The notes below the pieces were generated by a model, which was not told the origin of the DNA, searched no databases, and worked only from the letters and a program-made list of their open reading frames with translations. From positions 115,610 to 179,609 of the forward strand of contig JALMLS010000281.1 in NCBI GenBank assembly GCA_038496445.1: a stretch of 64,000 nt of DNA, read 5' to 3'. The DNA comes from Trichosphaerium sp. ATCC 40318. Its lineage: Eukaryota; Discosea; Flabellinia; Trichosidae. Shown one piece after another: positions 33,846 to 45,333 of the stretch. The position numbers and the translations under genes were made by a program. The first letter of the stretch is position 1. The number at the start of each line of letters is the position of its first letter.

Positions 33846-35322
33846 ATGGAGGATAGCATTTGCACACTTCCAGTAGAGCTTTTGTTTAAAATAGCGGCAA
33901 ACGGCTTGAACTGTAAGGATTGCCATTGTTTACAAGCGACATGCTGCCACCTAAGCAATATACTATGTAGCGACCCATTCTGGGCGTACCTAATTCGAAA
34001 CACTACCAGAAGTCATATTTCCCCTCTTAACGAGTGTATACAAACGGTATAATGATATATACGGCTCAGGCGAAATTATAACACAAGTTAGGACGAAAAC
34101 CTATATAAGTTCGCTCTGAGCTTCGATTCGAATGCTCTGGCACGGTCAATGATAAGTAATTGTAAAAACAGGCGGAAAATTGACTGCAGAGCAGCCAGGT
34201 GTCTGTTGTTTCATGTAAACACAATTTTTTCACAAGAAGAAAATATTATTTACGTCGATGGACCGACAACAGTTGTTGGTAGCCTAAATGGACAAATCGC
34301 TGATTTACTACATATATTCAATGTCACAGGATGGCCACCAAATGTCCAGTATCTATTTTTGGGAGCATACACGGGAGGGTAAGTACAAAATTTAGTGTAC
34401 ATTTTTTCTTGATACATTTATTTTTTTTGACTCAAAGTCACGTGTGCTGTATGTAACCTCACGTTTTTTTGTTGTTTATTACTGCTAGTAAAACGTGTAG
34501 TCTATATATTGTTAAATTCTGACTCCTTTCTCGTAGCGGTTTCCACTCAATTCGTTTGTTTCTACTATTGGCAGCATTAAAGATTTGTAACCCTAATTGT
34601 GTACACATGCTTCGTGGAATTCGTGAAACTTCAAGTGGTAGCTGGCTGCTTAAAAAGTGTGAGCTAGAAAACGCTGACTTGTGGGAAGTACTATGTACCA
34701 CATTCAAAACCCTTCCTTTGGCTTCTATTGTGGCGGACTCGTATTTTTGTGTTTATGGAGGCCTTGTCGAGGATATAGGAGAAATTGATAACGTTAATCG
34801 ATTCGTACATTCCGAAGAGAGCAGCTTAATTAACGGACTTATGAGTAACTCATTCTTGGAAACAAGTGAACACGTTTGGGAGGTTCTACCAGATACACTT
34901 AGTACGTTTGCTATTATTTTTTCTTCAAAATTTTTTTGTTGTCACGTGTTCGTTTACACATGAACAATGTCTTGTTAGACAAAATCTCTTTCTTTCGTTG
35001 TTGTTGTATTGACTGTTTTTAAGAGCAAGCTTGCGGAGGAGGTGTTGTTAAGGAATTTTTGGCAGGAAACGATCTGAGAGGAATTATTCGTTCTAGGACG
35101 CTATATATCGAAGGATACAATGTTGCTCATGGCACTGTACATACTATAATGAGTGATTCAAACAAAAATTATAGAGTCGCCAATACTGGAGCTATACTAA
35201 GAGTCAAAAAGGATTTATCAGTGGAGCCTACAATATACTTCGTAACAGATGAACAAAGAAAGAAAATCACAAAGAATTTTGCTGTTCATGTTAACATTTA
35301 TCCCTCTGTTATGTGCAAGTGA
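33846..35322 (+). CDS. F-box protein fused to a PPP-family pseudophosphatase
   Basis: Four exons (33846-34046, 34110-34378, 34537-34901, 35024-35322) join in frame to 377 aa. Residues ~8-50 are an F-box (LPVELLFKIA, CLQATCCHLSNIL, DPFWAYLI). The rest follows the fold of PP1/PP2A-type Ser/Thr phosphatases in order, but the signature residues are changed: GDxHGQ is GSLNGQ, GDYVDRG is GAYTGGG, RGNHE is RGIRE, HGGL is YGGL, and RAHQ is RSRT. PP1 uses these Asp, His and Asn residues to hold two metals, so catalysis should be lost. F-box proteins link SCF ubiquitin ligases to targets. The pseudophosphatase could therefore be the substrate-recognition domain, which is an inference. Confidence 0.85.
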
Positions 35323-35633
35323 TTATTGACTTTGTAAGGATAGCTAGTTTTAACAATCTGATGTAAACTAAACTACACAGTGCTAGCTTGTATAAGATAA
35401 CATGTAACTATTCTGCAAGCAATTTTGTTTCAGTAATTGGTTGAGAAAAAAATTGGAAAAGAGTTTATCTGATACGCACTTTATGTTTGTTGTAACGTTG
35501 TATGGTCTTTTGTTTGCTACACTACGTTTGCATAACGTCTTTCAATGAAACTAACGGAAATATAAAAGGTTGACGTGTCGTTTAACTGAAGGACACTATC
35601 AACACATTCATGCTTTTTATAAAACAACAACTG

Positions 35634-37300
35634 ATGAGCAACTGGGCACCAAAAACAACAAGCGGAAATGCGCCTGTACGCACACAGTATAGACGTGGTA
35701 GAGGACGCGGTAGAGGAGGTAGAGGACGTGGCAGAGGAGGATACCACACAAGTACCTACTTAGTGCGGCTAATTACGCGTTAATTATTGGTTTAAGCGTC
35801 TAAAGGAGCTAATAAACAAGCTCAGCAGGCAAATAAAATCTATGACGCTCTTGGGACGTTTAAACGTTATAACTTGGTTGACATCGGCGCAAACATAGCT
35901 CACAAAAGGTAGATAAAGGATATAAGTAAATTCTATTATTAATTACGCTAAAAGGTTTCAAAAAGATTACCCAGACATGCTAAAGCGCGCAGAAACGTTC
36001 GGGGTAAGTTTACTTTGTCTACAAGGCTAATAGTCTCGCTAGGTTTCCAAAATTGTTATTACTGGTACTAGCGTTAAATCAAGCAGAACAGCGCTCAAGT
36101 TAGCCGAAGTACGACAAATACAAAGCTGTTTATCCGTTTTCTCTTTGAATTCACTTCTCAGGCGCCTTTCTTACTTATAAATCTATCTAGAAACATGGAG
36201 ATGCTATGCCAGCTTTGTTTGCTACTGCTGGAGTTCATCCACATGATGCGAAGAGTTGTGATAATGGGACAATGCAATTGCTTGAAGATTTTGCACAATC
36301 TGACAAGGTAAAATGTTTTACTGTACAACAACCTTTGGGGCGCTACAGCCATACACATTTGAGCATCCGTTAATCCAGTGCTATCGTAAAATGTTGTTTG
36401 CACTGGAAGGTTTCTCCAACACTGAGGTTTTTCAGAAACACGTGCTAAGTTCTTATGTTTTTTTTCAGGTTGTAGCTATTGGTGAATGTGGATTGGTATG
36501 TGCTTTGATTGCAACTTGTAACGTCAACACTAACGTCCTTTTGTAGGATTATAACAGGTTATTCTCAACTGCAGAAGAACAGAAACTATGGTACCCTTGT
36601 TGACGTAAAAGATAGACAGAATTGTTTACATTGTTAAAGGTTTGAAGAACAACTCAAATTAGCAGCAAAGCTTAAAATGCCTGTATTCTTACATGAGCGC
36701 GATGCTCATAAAGATTTTGTTGAGATTCTTAAAAAATACATGGTATTCTCATTCCAAAACAATGCATCGCATAGTTGGCTAACATTGAGGTTTTTTTCAG
36801 GATGTAATACCAGGAGCTTGTGTTCATTGCTTTACTGGGACAAAAGAACAATTAGAAGTCTATATAAATATGGGTTGCCATATAGGTATAACTGGTTGGG
36901 TTTCTGATAAGAAACGTGGTGATACTCTACGTGATATAGTCCACATGATTCCATTGAATAAGTACGTTCTTATTTTTTACTTACTTTTTATTCTTGTTTG
37001 ACACTGTCAACCTTGCTGCTACAGACTTGAACCTTGTAGTTTGTCACTACTTAATTTATAGATCGATTGAGTTGCTTCATACTCTGACTGGTTTTTTTTC
37101 ATAGGCTCATGATTGAAACAGATTGTCCGTTCCTTACGCCTCATAATATGCCACAGCGTAGTTCAAGGAATGAACCTTGTTTCTTACCATTTGTTTTAAA
37201 ACAATTGGCTATTAGTATGGGAAAATCAGAGGAAACAATTGCTTTGGAGACAACTAAGACAGCAAACCAGTTCTTTAACATAAAGTCAACAAAAGACTAA
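35634..37300 (+). CDS. TatD-family metal-dependent DNase with N-terminal RGG tract
   Basis: The first exon (35634-35751) encodes MSNWAPKTTSGNAPVRTQYR followed by a pure Arg/Gly tract. A 45-nt intron (35752-35796) joins it in frame to a helix and then NLVDIGANIAH, the TatD start. Later exons give FATAGVHPHDAK, VVAIGECGLDYNR, MPVFLHERDAHKDF, GACVHCFTGTKEQL and IETDCPFLTPHN, so the metal-binding His/Glu/Asp set of TatD is present. TatD proteins are 3'-5' exonucleases or DNases in DNA repair and apoptosis-like DNA breakdown. The RGG tract is a common RNA-binding and nuclear or nucleolar element and is not part of standard TatD. An alternative ATG at 35610 adds eight residues. AATAAA follows the stop. 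Confidence 0.85.
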
Positions 37301-37488
37301 ACTAACACGAAAAATAAAGTAGATTCAGAACAAAATAAACTATTTTACGCAAACTGTTTGTCTAGTCCACAGTCTCACACAAAATACTCGCTCCAACCTG
37401 ACTAATGACAATCTTTGAGTTCGGTTGTATTTGCTAAACGGATAAAAACACTAATGTCGAAGACACGTTATGAGTATAGTACAAAAAT

Positions 37489-37818
37489 TTAATCTTCTAT
37501 CACTTGTATCAGTGGCTTTTTTACAGGTTGTTTTTCAGTTTTAAGTATTTTAATCTTATCTGGTTGTTTTGTTGATTTAGGCTTTAAGGAATCATCCACT
37601 ACAGGCTTAGGTGGCGTAGTTCTTCGCTCTTTAACCATACCAATTTGTTTATCGTAAGTATTCTTAACAACAGGTTGTAAAAGAACAAAATCTTCCCAAG
37701 GTTGAGCATTTGCCCAAACAACAAAGAAGAACAGTTTCCTGACGTATATCTTCATCTTTTTATCCCCTTTCTTGTTGGCAGGTTTATCTCCCTTCTTTTT
37801 AACACCTTTATAAGTCAT
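37489..37818 (-). CDS. Lysine-rich hypothetical protein
   Basis: A 109-codon frame beginning MTYKGVKKKGDKPANKKGDK and rich in Lys/Pro toward the end (RRTTPPKPVVDDSLKPK). A short hydrophobic stretch (KLFFFVVWA) interrupts it and may be an unspliced intron or a real segment. No family recognised. It is convergent with the TatD gene. Confidence 0.45.
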   Translation of the reverse strand: MTYKGVKKKGDKPANKKGDKKMKIYVRKLFFFVVWANAQPWEDFVLLQPVVKNTYDKQIGMVKERRTTPPKPVVDDSLKPKSTKQPDKIKILKTEKQPVKKPLIQVIED

Positions 37819-37917
37819 ATAAGTAAAGGCGTCTCATTGTATGAACAAGATTTTGAAAGATAAAAAAAAGTTTTTAGAAGAAACAATGTTTGATCCGTAT
37901 CTGTCCACACAAGCGAT

Positions 37918-39267
37918 CTAGTACTTGATGGTCATCATAGACCAGTTTTTATATTGGGTGGGGAACGAGAGCACCTTACTTTCAAGAAGAGAGGGTTCAG
38001 AGTCCGCCCGTGAGAGGCAAAAAAGAAATTCAAAAAAAACTCATTCACGTACTCGTTGTTTGTACGTAATTCATGAAGCGATATATATCCCATAACGCTC
38101 CCACAAGATGTGACTTACATTTCAGGATATGCAATATATCTGTTAAAACATGTAATGAAAAATCAAGCGAAGTATGAACCAAAGGCTATGAGCAACAATT
38201 AGTTTTTGAAAAAAGAAAAAAAGCAAAAAAAAGCTGAAAAGTACTTCCTTCACAAAACAAAACAAACGTACATTTCTTGAGCTTGCTATGGCTTCTTCAA
38301 TAGCTAAGAACCCAGCATCATAAACAATACCATCACTTAAAACCTTTGACAGCTGTAGTATGCAAGAAACTGTTGATACAGCGTCACCAGTTGGATCTCC
38401 GTTATACAAGCGCCATGTGTACGCATAAGCGTATAGAATGTCAAGGAGGTTATTGTATAGCTTTATAGATGGTTCTCTCTTTATCATTGAAGATAATGGC
38501 GGTAGCTCTTCAGAAGGCCAAGGAATAGCTTTTGGTTGTGGTGTATCTGTTATTTCTTGTACAAGCGTCTACAGAACGGAACGTTAGATACGCTTTAAGG
38601 GATGAGAGAGGTTCAATTTTTGTTTGGTTTAAAACAATACCTGATCATCTAGAAGCCACCACGGATCCCATATGGGTACGTTGGCGTCAATTTGACCTTC
38701 TCGCAGTGCTCGAGCGAAATCTTGTTGTAAATGCTTTGGTAACTTGTCAAACAAGTCTGGATCGTCTAGGTTGCGCGTAAGGAACGATCGCATGGGTCAT
38801 TTGTGGTATTGTGCCGAAACGACTTGAAAAATGCAATCGGCTTAGCGATTTCGTACCTAGATCCATACTTTCTAATTCCTCGTACATGCCGTCAACGTCG
38901 TGGTCTTCTTCCTCTTGAAACTTTCGTAAAACTTGCATTATCTGTAGTCTGTCTTCTTTCGATGCCTTGGTGTTCTTTAGGGCGTCCACGATGTTTTCTT
39001 TGTAAAATCCTTCTGTACAACTATCCGAATGTTTCTAGTGTCTATGAGCGCTGTAAGTATTGTCGTAACGAAATTGCGTACCTTGTAGCATTCTAAAGAG
39101 CAAAGGCGCCATTTACATTTTGGACACGAGTATTTAGACATTTCCTTCTTACACCTATCAGTATTAGAGCTACACCACGGATTAAAACTAGTTTACAAGT
39201 AACATCGCGATCTATCCGTTTTAATAACTTCAGGGTTATCTGCACCCTCTAGTATCTGTGTTGCCAT
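37918..39267 (-). CDS. HIT-type zinc-finger protein, ZNHIT2-like
   Basis: ZNHIT2 is a cofactor of the R2TP/PAQosome chaperone that helps assemble the U5 snRNP and other complexes. The multi-exon model starts MATQILEGADNPEVIKTDRS and gives a HIT zinc finger (CKKEMSKYSCPKC, WRLCSLECYKKH, SC). CTEGFYKENIVDALK, DPDLFDKLPKHLQQDFARAL, the hallmark WDPWW, and a helical C-terminal part with DILYAYAYTWRLYNGDPTGD follow. The order WxPWW then YAYTxRLYNGD is typical of ZNHIT2. The last two exons (ending YKNWSMMTIKY, TAG at 37918-37920) are less certain. Confidence 0.8.
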
Positions 39268-39464
39268 CGTTGAACCGCGTTAGTGCTAAAAAACTTATTG
39301 AAAACAACACATGGCTTAAAGTGTTGGCGAGGAACGCCATGAAATGGTAATGTGGCACCACTATCGCGCGTTGCATACTTCCAAACGAATATTTCATCTA
39401 ACCAAATTTTACTGAGAGAGATTGCGTTATGTACATATTTGTTATTACAAAGCAGGCAGTAGGT

Positions 39465-40210
39465 TCAGTCTGCGTGCGCTGCTGAAGAATTAGTAAACGA
39501 AAATGGACCAGAGTTCGTCATGGGATAATCACTATTGTCACTGGACTGGTTGTTTCCTTGCTGCTGCATCCCAGGCATCACGTTGCAATTAGAAAAGTCT
39601 GGAACGTTGAGCCACGCTTGAACAGCGATATTCATAAAATCGCGTAAATCATCACGCTCTTTACGCACAAGCGCTTGCATAATCTAAAAAATGGCGTTAG
39701 TGTCTTTAAAACAGTGACTGATGGCCTTTTTTTTCGTTTATGTAAAATCCGGCGAAATTCAGGCGCGGTTTAAAAAAGCGACAGTATTTTGCGCACCTTC
39801 TCAGCCTCTAGTTCTGCCTTGTTTAGTTCGTTTTGTTTTTCGAGTTCCTGTGCCTGTTTTTCGAGCTGAAGCATCTTCTGGCGTTGTTGACCTCGCCAGT
39901 TACTAAAGGAGTTAATATAAAACGAAAACACTTTTGAATTGTACTTTTTAGCAGCAGTCTTTTTGATAGAAGGCTGTTTCTTTCTTTTCTTGCGCGGTCG
40001 TGGTTTTTGAAATGTAACAGGTGCTGTGGGAGTGTTTTGTTTCTGTTCTTTCGTATTAATTGTATTAATTGAACCACTGTGCGTAAACGTAGGCGCTTGG
40101 AAGAATGTATTTACTGTTGGCGGGTTTACAGGCGGTTCTTGTTGAAATTCAATGGGAGGTAGAGTCAATTCTCCTTGCTTCATCCAATCAGGTGGTGAGT
40201 CCTTTTCCAT
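39465..40210 (-). CDS. bZIP-like DNA-binding protein
   Basis: The N-terminus is Pro/Asn/Thr-rich (MEKDSPPDWMKQGELTLPPI). A basic block KPRPRKKRKKQPSIKKTAAK then runs into QQRQKMLQLEKQAQELEKQN, a heptad leucine-zipper pattern, so a bZIP transcription factor is the best reading. A 42-nt in-frame GTACAA...TTTAG segment between the basic region and the zipper may be an intron; removing it brings the basic region to about the right spacing, but the invariant Asn of bZIP is not clear. The last exon (MQALVRKERDDLRDFMNIAV) ends in an Asn/Ser-rich tail. Confidence 0.6.
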
Positions 40211-40443
40211 TCCTACAAGCCCAGTTTAACTACATACTGCTGTTTACAAGTCAAACTACGTCAAAAAGATGTTTCGCAGCTACACCATTCAGAGTTTTGC
40301 TATAACTGTGATCAGTGCTTGAGGTTGTGTAACACGCTTTTCTCACAAAATCTACGGCGTGGGATTTTGCACGTGCGCAAAAATAGTCGAAGGAGATTTT
40401 TGCAAGCACGATCGAGTTTGTAACTAGTGCGAACAGTAAAGCC

Positions 40444-40668
40444 ATGCATCAAATCACAGGAGTTGCGAATAAGTCCATAAAAAGCCGTAAGCGTACCTTA
40501 GATAATATAAGTTTTATTGGTGTTCAAGGCGAAGCGGCATGGCCTTTACAGGCGAAAAGAGGCAACGCCGTCGTAGTCACTGGATGCGTGGCAAGAGTAG
40601 TTCGATGGGTACGATATAGTATTGACTTTCGACGGTTTGGCTTTGTACTGGTAGTTATCGATCTCTAA
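40444..40668 (+). CDS. Doubtful small reading frame
   Basis: A 74-codon frame (begins MHQITGVANKSIKSRKRTLD) lies just upstream of the RhoGEF/RhoGAP gene. It shows no domain, and its end is hydrophobic and low in complexity. It could be a 5' leader exon of the next gene or noise. Confidence 0.2.
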   Translation: MHQITGVANKSIKSRKRTLDNISFIGVQGEAAWPLQAKRGNAVVVTGCVARVVRWVRYSIDFRRFGFVLVVIDL

Positions 40669-40710
40669 CACCTTTTTTTATACAAAGAAAATATAAGAGA
40701 CGATCGTACT

Positions 40711-43700
40711 ATGAGTTACAGCGCCCCTGAAAAAAGTTCAAAACTCGTCAGTAAAAAACGCACAATGAGCTTGGCAGTACACGTGCCTAGGTACCTTTAT
40801 GGTTTTTTTAAGCACTTTTAATAAGAAGTTCTGTTATTTTTTGGTTTTTCGTTTTTATGACTTTATCACGCCATTAAATAACCCGAAGTGCCACGTGACA
40901 AAGCACGTTGCCTTTTTGTTTTGTTTATACACTAATATTAAAGACTGTGCGTTGTTTTGGCTTGTTTAACGACTTTACCAAAGAGGAGGAGATAGAGATG
41001 TACAGAAATCAAAATCTATGCCTCCAATGCTTACACATTTATCGCCAAATTCAATTACTGCATCTGATCACGTACGTACAATTTTCTTTTAATATAGTAA
41101 GCGGGTTAATTGGGTTTTTATAGGATTTACTTACTGTTGTGCGTGATGTGCTACAAGGACTTGGAATGGGTGTACTTGATATTAATAATTTAAGACAACA
41201 GATTCAGCGTACTGAGGTGCGCTCCTTTGACCTTTAACAAACTCTTTGGGCCTTTATACATATTAGTAACTCATATTTAAACGTAGGTAATGCATGATAT
41301 TGGCGCTATCGGCAAGTTGGACGACAAAATTAAAGTATTTGTAAGAATTCTTTTTTTGGTGACTTTTTTTTTCTTTTTTCTGACATTTCTCTAAAGTCAA
41401 AACTTGGTGCCTATTGTCAGAAAAAGGTGCAAGACTTAGATAGACAGAGAGCAGCGGTGAAGATACAAAAAGTTGCGAAGGGCTTTCTTGTCCGAAAGAG
41501 GATGAAGAGATACTGTACTCTACAATTGAAAAAAAAAAAAGTTATTGGTTTCTAATTTTTTGTAAGGTTATGCGTTTTACAAGGATAATTTTTCTGTAAA
41601 GGATCGTAACCAGTTTTTTATATCCATGTTACATAAAGAACAAGAATACGTTGATTATTTGGAAATAGCAGTGAACGTACGTGAATTTAATCCGTAAAAT
41701 CACAATAGTAATTTCGATCTTTTTTTCTTTCTTTCTCTAGCCGAAGATTTCTTATTTTCTCGTTTTAGCATTATCTAAAGCCACTACGAGATAATTTTCA
41801 TGCGTATGGGATAACATCTGAAGACGTTCATGCTATGTTTTGTAATATCGAAATTCTTTTCAGCGTTCATCAAGAGTATCTTCAAAAGTTTAAACAAATT
41901 CAAAAAAGGATTCCATTCTTAAGACATGTTGGTAGAGTATTTATTAAAATGGTGCCATGATCGCTCCATTTTCTTCACATTGCTGATGTAAATTATAGGC
42001 GCCATTAATGGCTGCGTATGGACCTTATGTAGAAAACTCTGCTCATGCTTTACGAACTATTGCTCGCTTGGTGTCGAAAGCGCCAAAGTTTGCTAGTTTT
42101 AAAAAAGAGATGGCTGCCAAAAGTGATTATTCTTTACAAGATATCCTTATGTTTCCACTGAACCACGTTGGTCACTATAAAGCTATATTAGGCGTACGAT
42201 ATCCATATATATTTAACCATCTAAAAGAGACTAAAACGTTCCAATAGCAAATGTTGAGATTGACTCCAAAAAAACGAGCTCATCAGTACAATACGCTTGA
42301 AAGAGCCTGGGAGACTATTGGTCAATTTTATCAGAAAGTACAAGCAAGCGTACAAAGTTCAAGAAATCATGCCGATGTTTTAGAGGCACAAAGAAAAATC
42401 ATTAACTATGATATTGTACAGGTACGGGTCAACGAAAAGTGCTGGTAACTTTTTTTTAATCAACAAAACTAAAGTGGTATTTTTCTAATAGGGTCAGCTT
42501 TCGACAATTAAGAGAAAGCTTGTTAAAGAGGGTCCTCTTTGGATATTAGATGCAAAGAATAAGAAACAAGAACGGTTTTGTTTCTTGTTTAATGATATGG
42601 CTCTATTTTGTAAAAAAGAAAAGTCTGATAAGATGAAAGTAAAAGAAACATTGATGATAAGTTTAAAGAATAAGCTTGCTCGCAATAATGAAGTTGATAT
42701 GGCTTTCACTGTTGTAACAAGCGATGTAGATATTTCAATAGTACGTCAGAAAAGCGATTCTTTGACTTGAGAACTATTGTTCATCACGTGATTTTTTTTG
42801 TTGTCACGTGATTTTTTGAAACGTTTTTTTTGTTGACTTTGTTGGTAATTTTTGAGTCAGAGGTTGGATTCACAAGATGCTTGCGAAGAGTGGAAGAATG
42901 AGTTTAGAAAATGTCATCGATTAATGCTTCAAGAAACTCGAATAGGTTACAAATGTTAAACCTTTTTTTTCTTTTTTTTTTTCAGTTAAAGTTGAATCAA
43001 TTTTGTTGACGTTTCTTACAAGTTTATGGCGCAAAATTGTCGACTTTGCTTGAATCAGATACAAAGCAACGTGAAGGAATTCCTTGGGTTCTTAGAACTC
43101 TTGTAAAACATGTTGAACTACCAGAAAGTACGTATTAATTGGCAGAGTGATTTTTCGTTTTTTTCAACAATAAGATCCTTACCGTCTATAGATATTGTAA
43201 AAGAAGGCTTATACCGTGTCCCTGCCTTTGAAGGATCTGTTTCACAATTGAAGAGACAAATAGACACGTGTAAGCTACCACTTGGGAGTGTCCATTATTA
43301 AACTAATTATTTTAGTTGACGAAGTAGATGAAGAGGAAGTTTTTCGGGATGTTGAAGCATGGGTTATTGCCGATGCTTTAAAACATTTCTTCAAAGATAT
43401 GCCCGAACCTCTACTTACATATGCACTATATAAACCCATAACAGAGCTGGAATGTACGCCATTAAAACTCCACCAGAAAAACAAAGACAAAAAAAAAGTG
43501 TTAACTGTTGTTTAGGCCAACCTCGTGAAATTCCTGTCCTCAAGGAATTTTTAAGAGCAATACCCCCAGAGAATCTATCTGTTTTAAGGTTCCTCATTAA
43601 GCATCTGAGTGTTCTTTCAAAGCATTCAGATAAGAATTTGATGTCTGCGAATAATTGTGCTATGATTTTTGGACCAAGTTTATTACATCCTCCAGTAGAA

Positions 43701-44343
43701 GATCTAAGCTTTACATTGACTTTGCCTACAATATTTTGGGCTGTAACAGCTATGATTACAAATTTTGATGTAGTTTTTGGCGACTCAAACCTACCCGATC
43801 TCGTACGCTTCAAGCACTTTAATTGGCTTAAACTAACTGTTTTTCGAAAAAGCGTGTTGAGTATGGTTCAGACGAAGAGCTCTCTCAGCCAACACCATCA
43901 CGTCCTGCACCTCGAAAACGAACTAATCAAGAAAGGGAAGTAAGAAAGAGTAGACGTAAAAGCGCTAACAGGAGCAAACGGGATGGTATAAGGCATGCAG
44001 GTGATGCTATATCTCCTAGACAATCCAGGAAATCAGGTCACAGGTAAGTTTTATCTTCGTTGTTCCGAGTTCTTACATCTGTTAGGAGAAAAGAGTCTAG
44101 AGATGGTGGTGGGAAGTCAAGAAGACGAAGGAGTATTAGTGGAAGAGCAAGAAAAAGCGTTGTTCCCAGAGTACGAAGTTTCTTGTCAATCGCTTCTGAC
44201 TGTCTGCGTTTTAGCAATCAACACAATTTCATAAACAAATCAAAGATGTAGAGCTCCTTGATATTGATGATAACCAACGTGCTGTTGTTTTTCGAGAGGA
44301 GCATCCTATAGATACCTTGAGCAGCCTTGGATCTTTACAGTAA
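40711..44343 (+). CDS. IQ-DH-PH-RhoGAP protein (dual Rho GEF/GAP)
   Basis: A many-exon gene starting MSYSAPEKSSKLVSKKRTMS. Domain order: an IQ calmodulin/myosin-light-chain site (AAVKIQKVAKGFLVRKRMKR); a DH domain (HKEQEYVDYLEIAV, HYLKPLRDNFHAYG, YGPYVENSAHALRTIARLV, ILMFPLNHVGHYKAILG); a PH domain (LVKEGPLWI, RFCFLFNDMALFCKKEK, DACEEWKNEF); and a RhoGAP domain (YGAKLSTLLE, EGLYRVPAFEGS with the arginine finger, LKHFFKDMPEPLLTYALY, NCAMIFGPSLLHPP). A basic tail (RKSRRKSANRSKRDG) and VELLDIDDNQRAVVF close the protein. DH activates Rho-family GTPases and RhoGAP switches them off, as in Bcr/Abr. Calmodulin-type input through IQ is likely. It probably acts on the actin cytoskeleton. Confidence 0.88.
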
Positions 44344-45333
44344 TGTTTTCAAAAAAGAAAAAAGTAAATAAAAATTATATGTCTTTTATTCTTGTTTATT
44401 TCCCAATCATTGCTTGCATAACGTTTCAGCTGCCTTTGTCACAAATCTCCTTGTGAAATGTCTGGAAGATAAATACTCAGTAGGATAGCAAGACTGTTTG
44501 TATTGACAATAACAACGTCATTATGAAACCGAGAAGGTAGGGTAATCGGAACTTGTTTTGGTTTTACACAGATGCCATTTTGAAATTGAACTAATAACGA
44601 TTTACTTCAAGTGCTACAAGTTTTGACAGTTCGCCAGAAACAACAGGTTGGTTTCATACAATGTAACACAGACCAAAGTATTGTTAACAAAGTAGCTTTT
44701 CTCTAAATTCACAAAACAGCAACCCATGCTTTGTCAATTAATAAGACTCAAACCGTAGAATGCTGAGTAGAAGCTGCAAAAATGAATGCATACTGTTGCG
44801 AGTGAACTCTTAACTCACTTCTTCCAGTTGTTTAAGAACGCAAGAACTAGAACAATTAATCAACATTTCAGGTATACTAGAGTCTGTATTGATTGATCTT
44901 GTTTACAAAACTGCCTTTGATCAAGCAAAAGGCAAAGAGAATAAATTAAAGCGTAACCTAAGTTAATTTCGGAAAAAGGCAATATTGTAGCACGGACTAA
45001 AGAACCGTAAATAGCTACTTGAAAAAGCTCTGCTTTCTTTTAATATTCAGTTTGATGAGTTGTTCAGTGTATTACCGGTTTAGGAGTGTTACACTATGGT
45101 CTCAGTTAGAGCCTTTACAGTTCAACGAGGTTTCAAGTGCTGTATGGTAAGGGTCTTCGTACACTGGGTAAATCAGTCACGTGTTCGAAAGCTACCCATT
45201 TACAATGTCTTTATAACGTCTCATAGAGTGAAATAATTGAGGACAGGCACTTGAAATAGCCACCGCTATTTCAATGAATCTGTTGTTTTCAAAAAAAACC
45301 CTTGGGTAGACATAAACAAACAACCGTACCACC
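44344..45333. other. Intergenic stretch, about 1 kb
   Basis: A polyadenylation-type AATAAA (about 44365) follows the RhoGAP gene. No frame longer than a few dozen codons or any duplicate is seen. The right end should contain the promoter of the ubiquitin-like gene. Confidence 0.5.

Noticed and set aside
35517..35747. Ser/Thr-rich minus-strand frame
   Set aside because: It is the mirror of the Arg/Gly tract of the TatD gene and has no independent support.
37965..38020. tRNA-like GGTTC...TCC segment
   Set aside because: The B-box does not match GGTTCGAnTCC, and no A-box or cloverleaf could be paired around it.
43415..43813. A 132-codon minus-strand frame
   Set aside because: It lies antisense to the RhoGAP exons, whose motifs are unmistakable on the plus strand.
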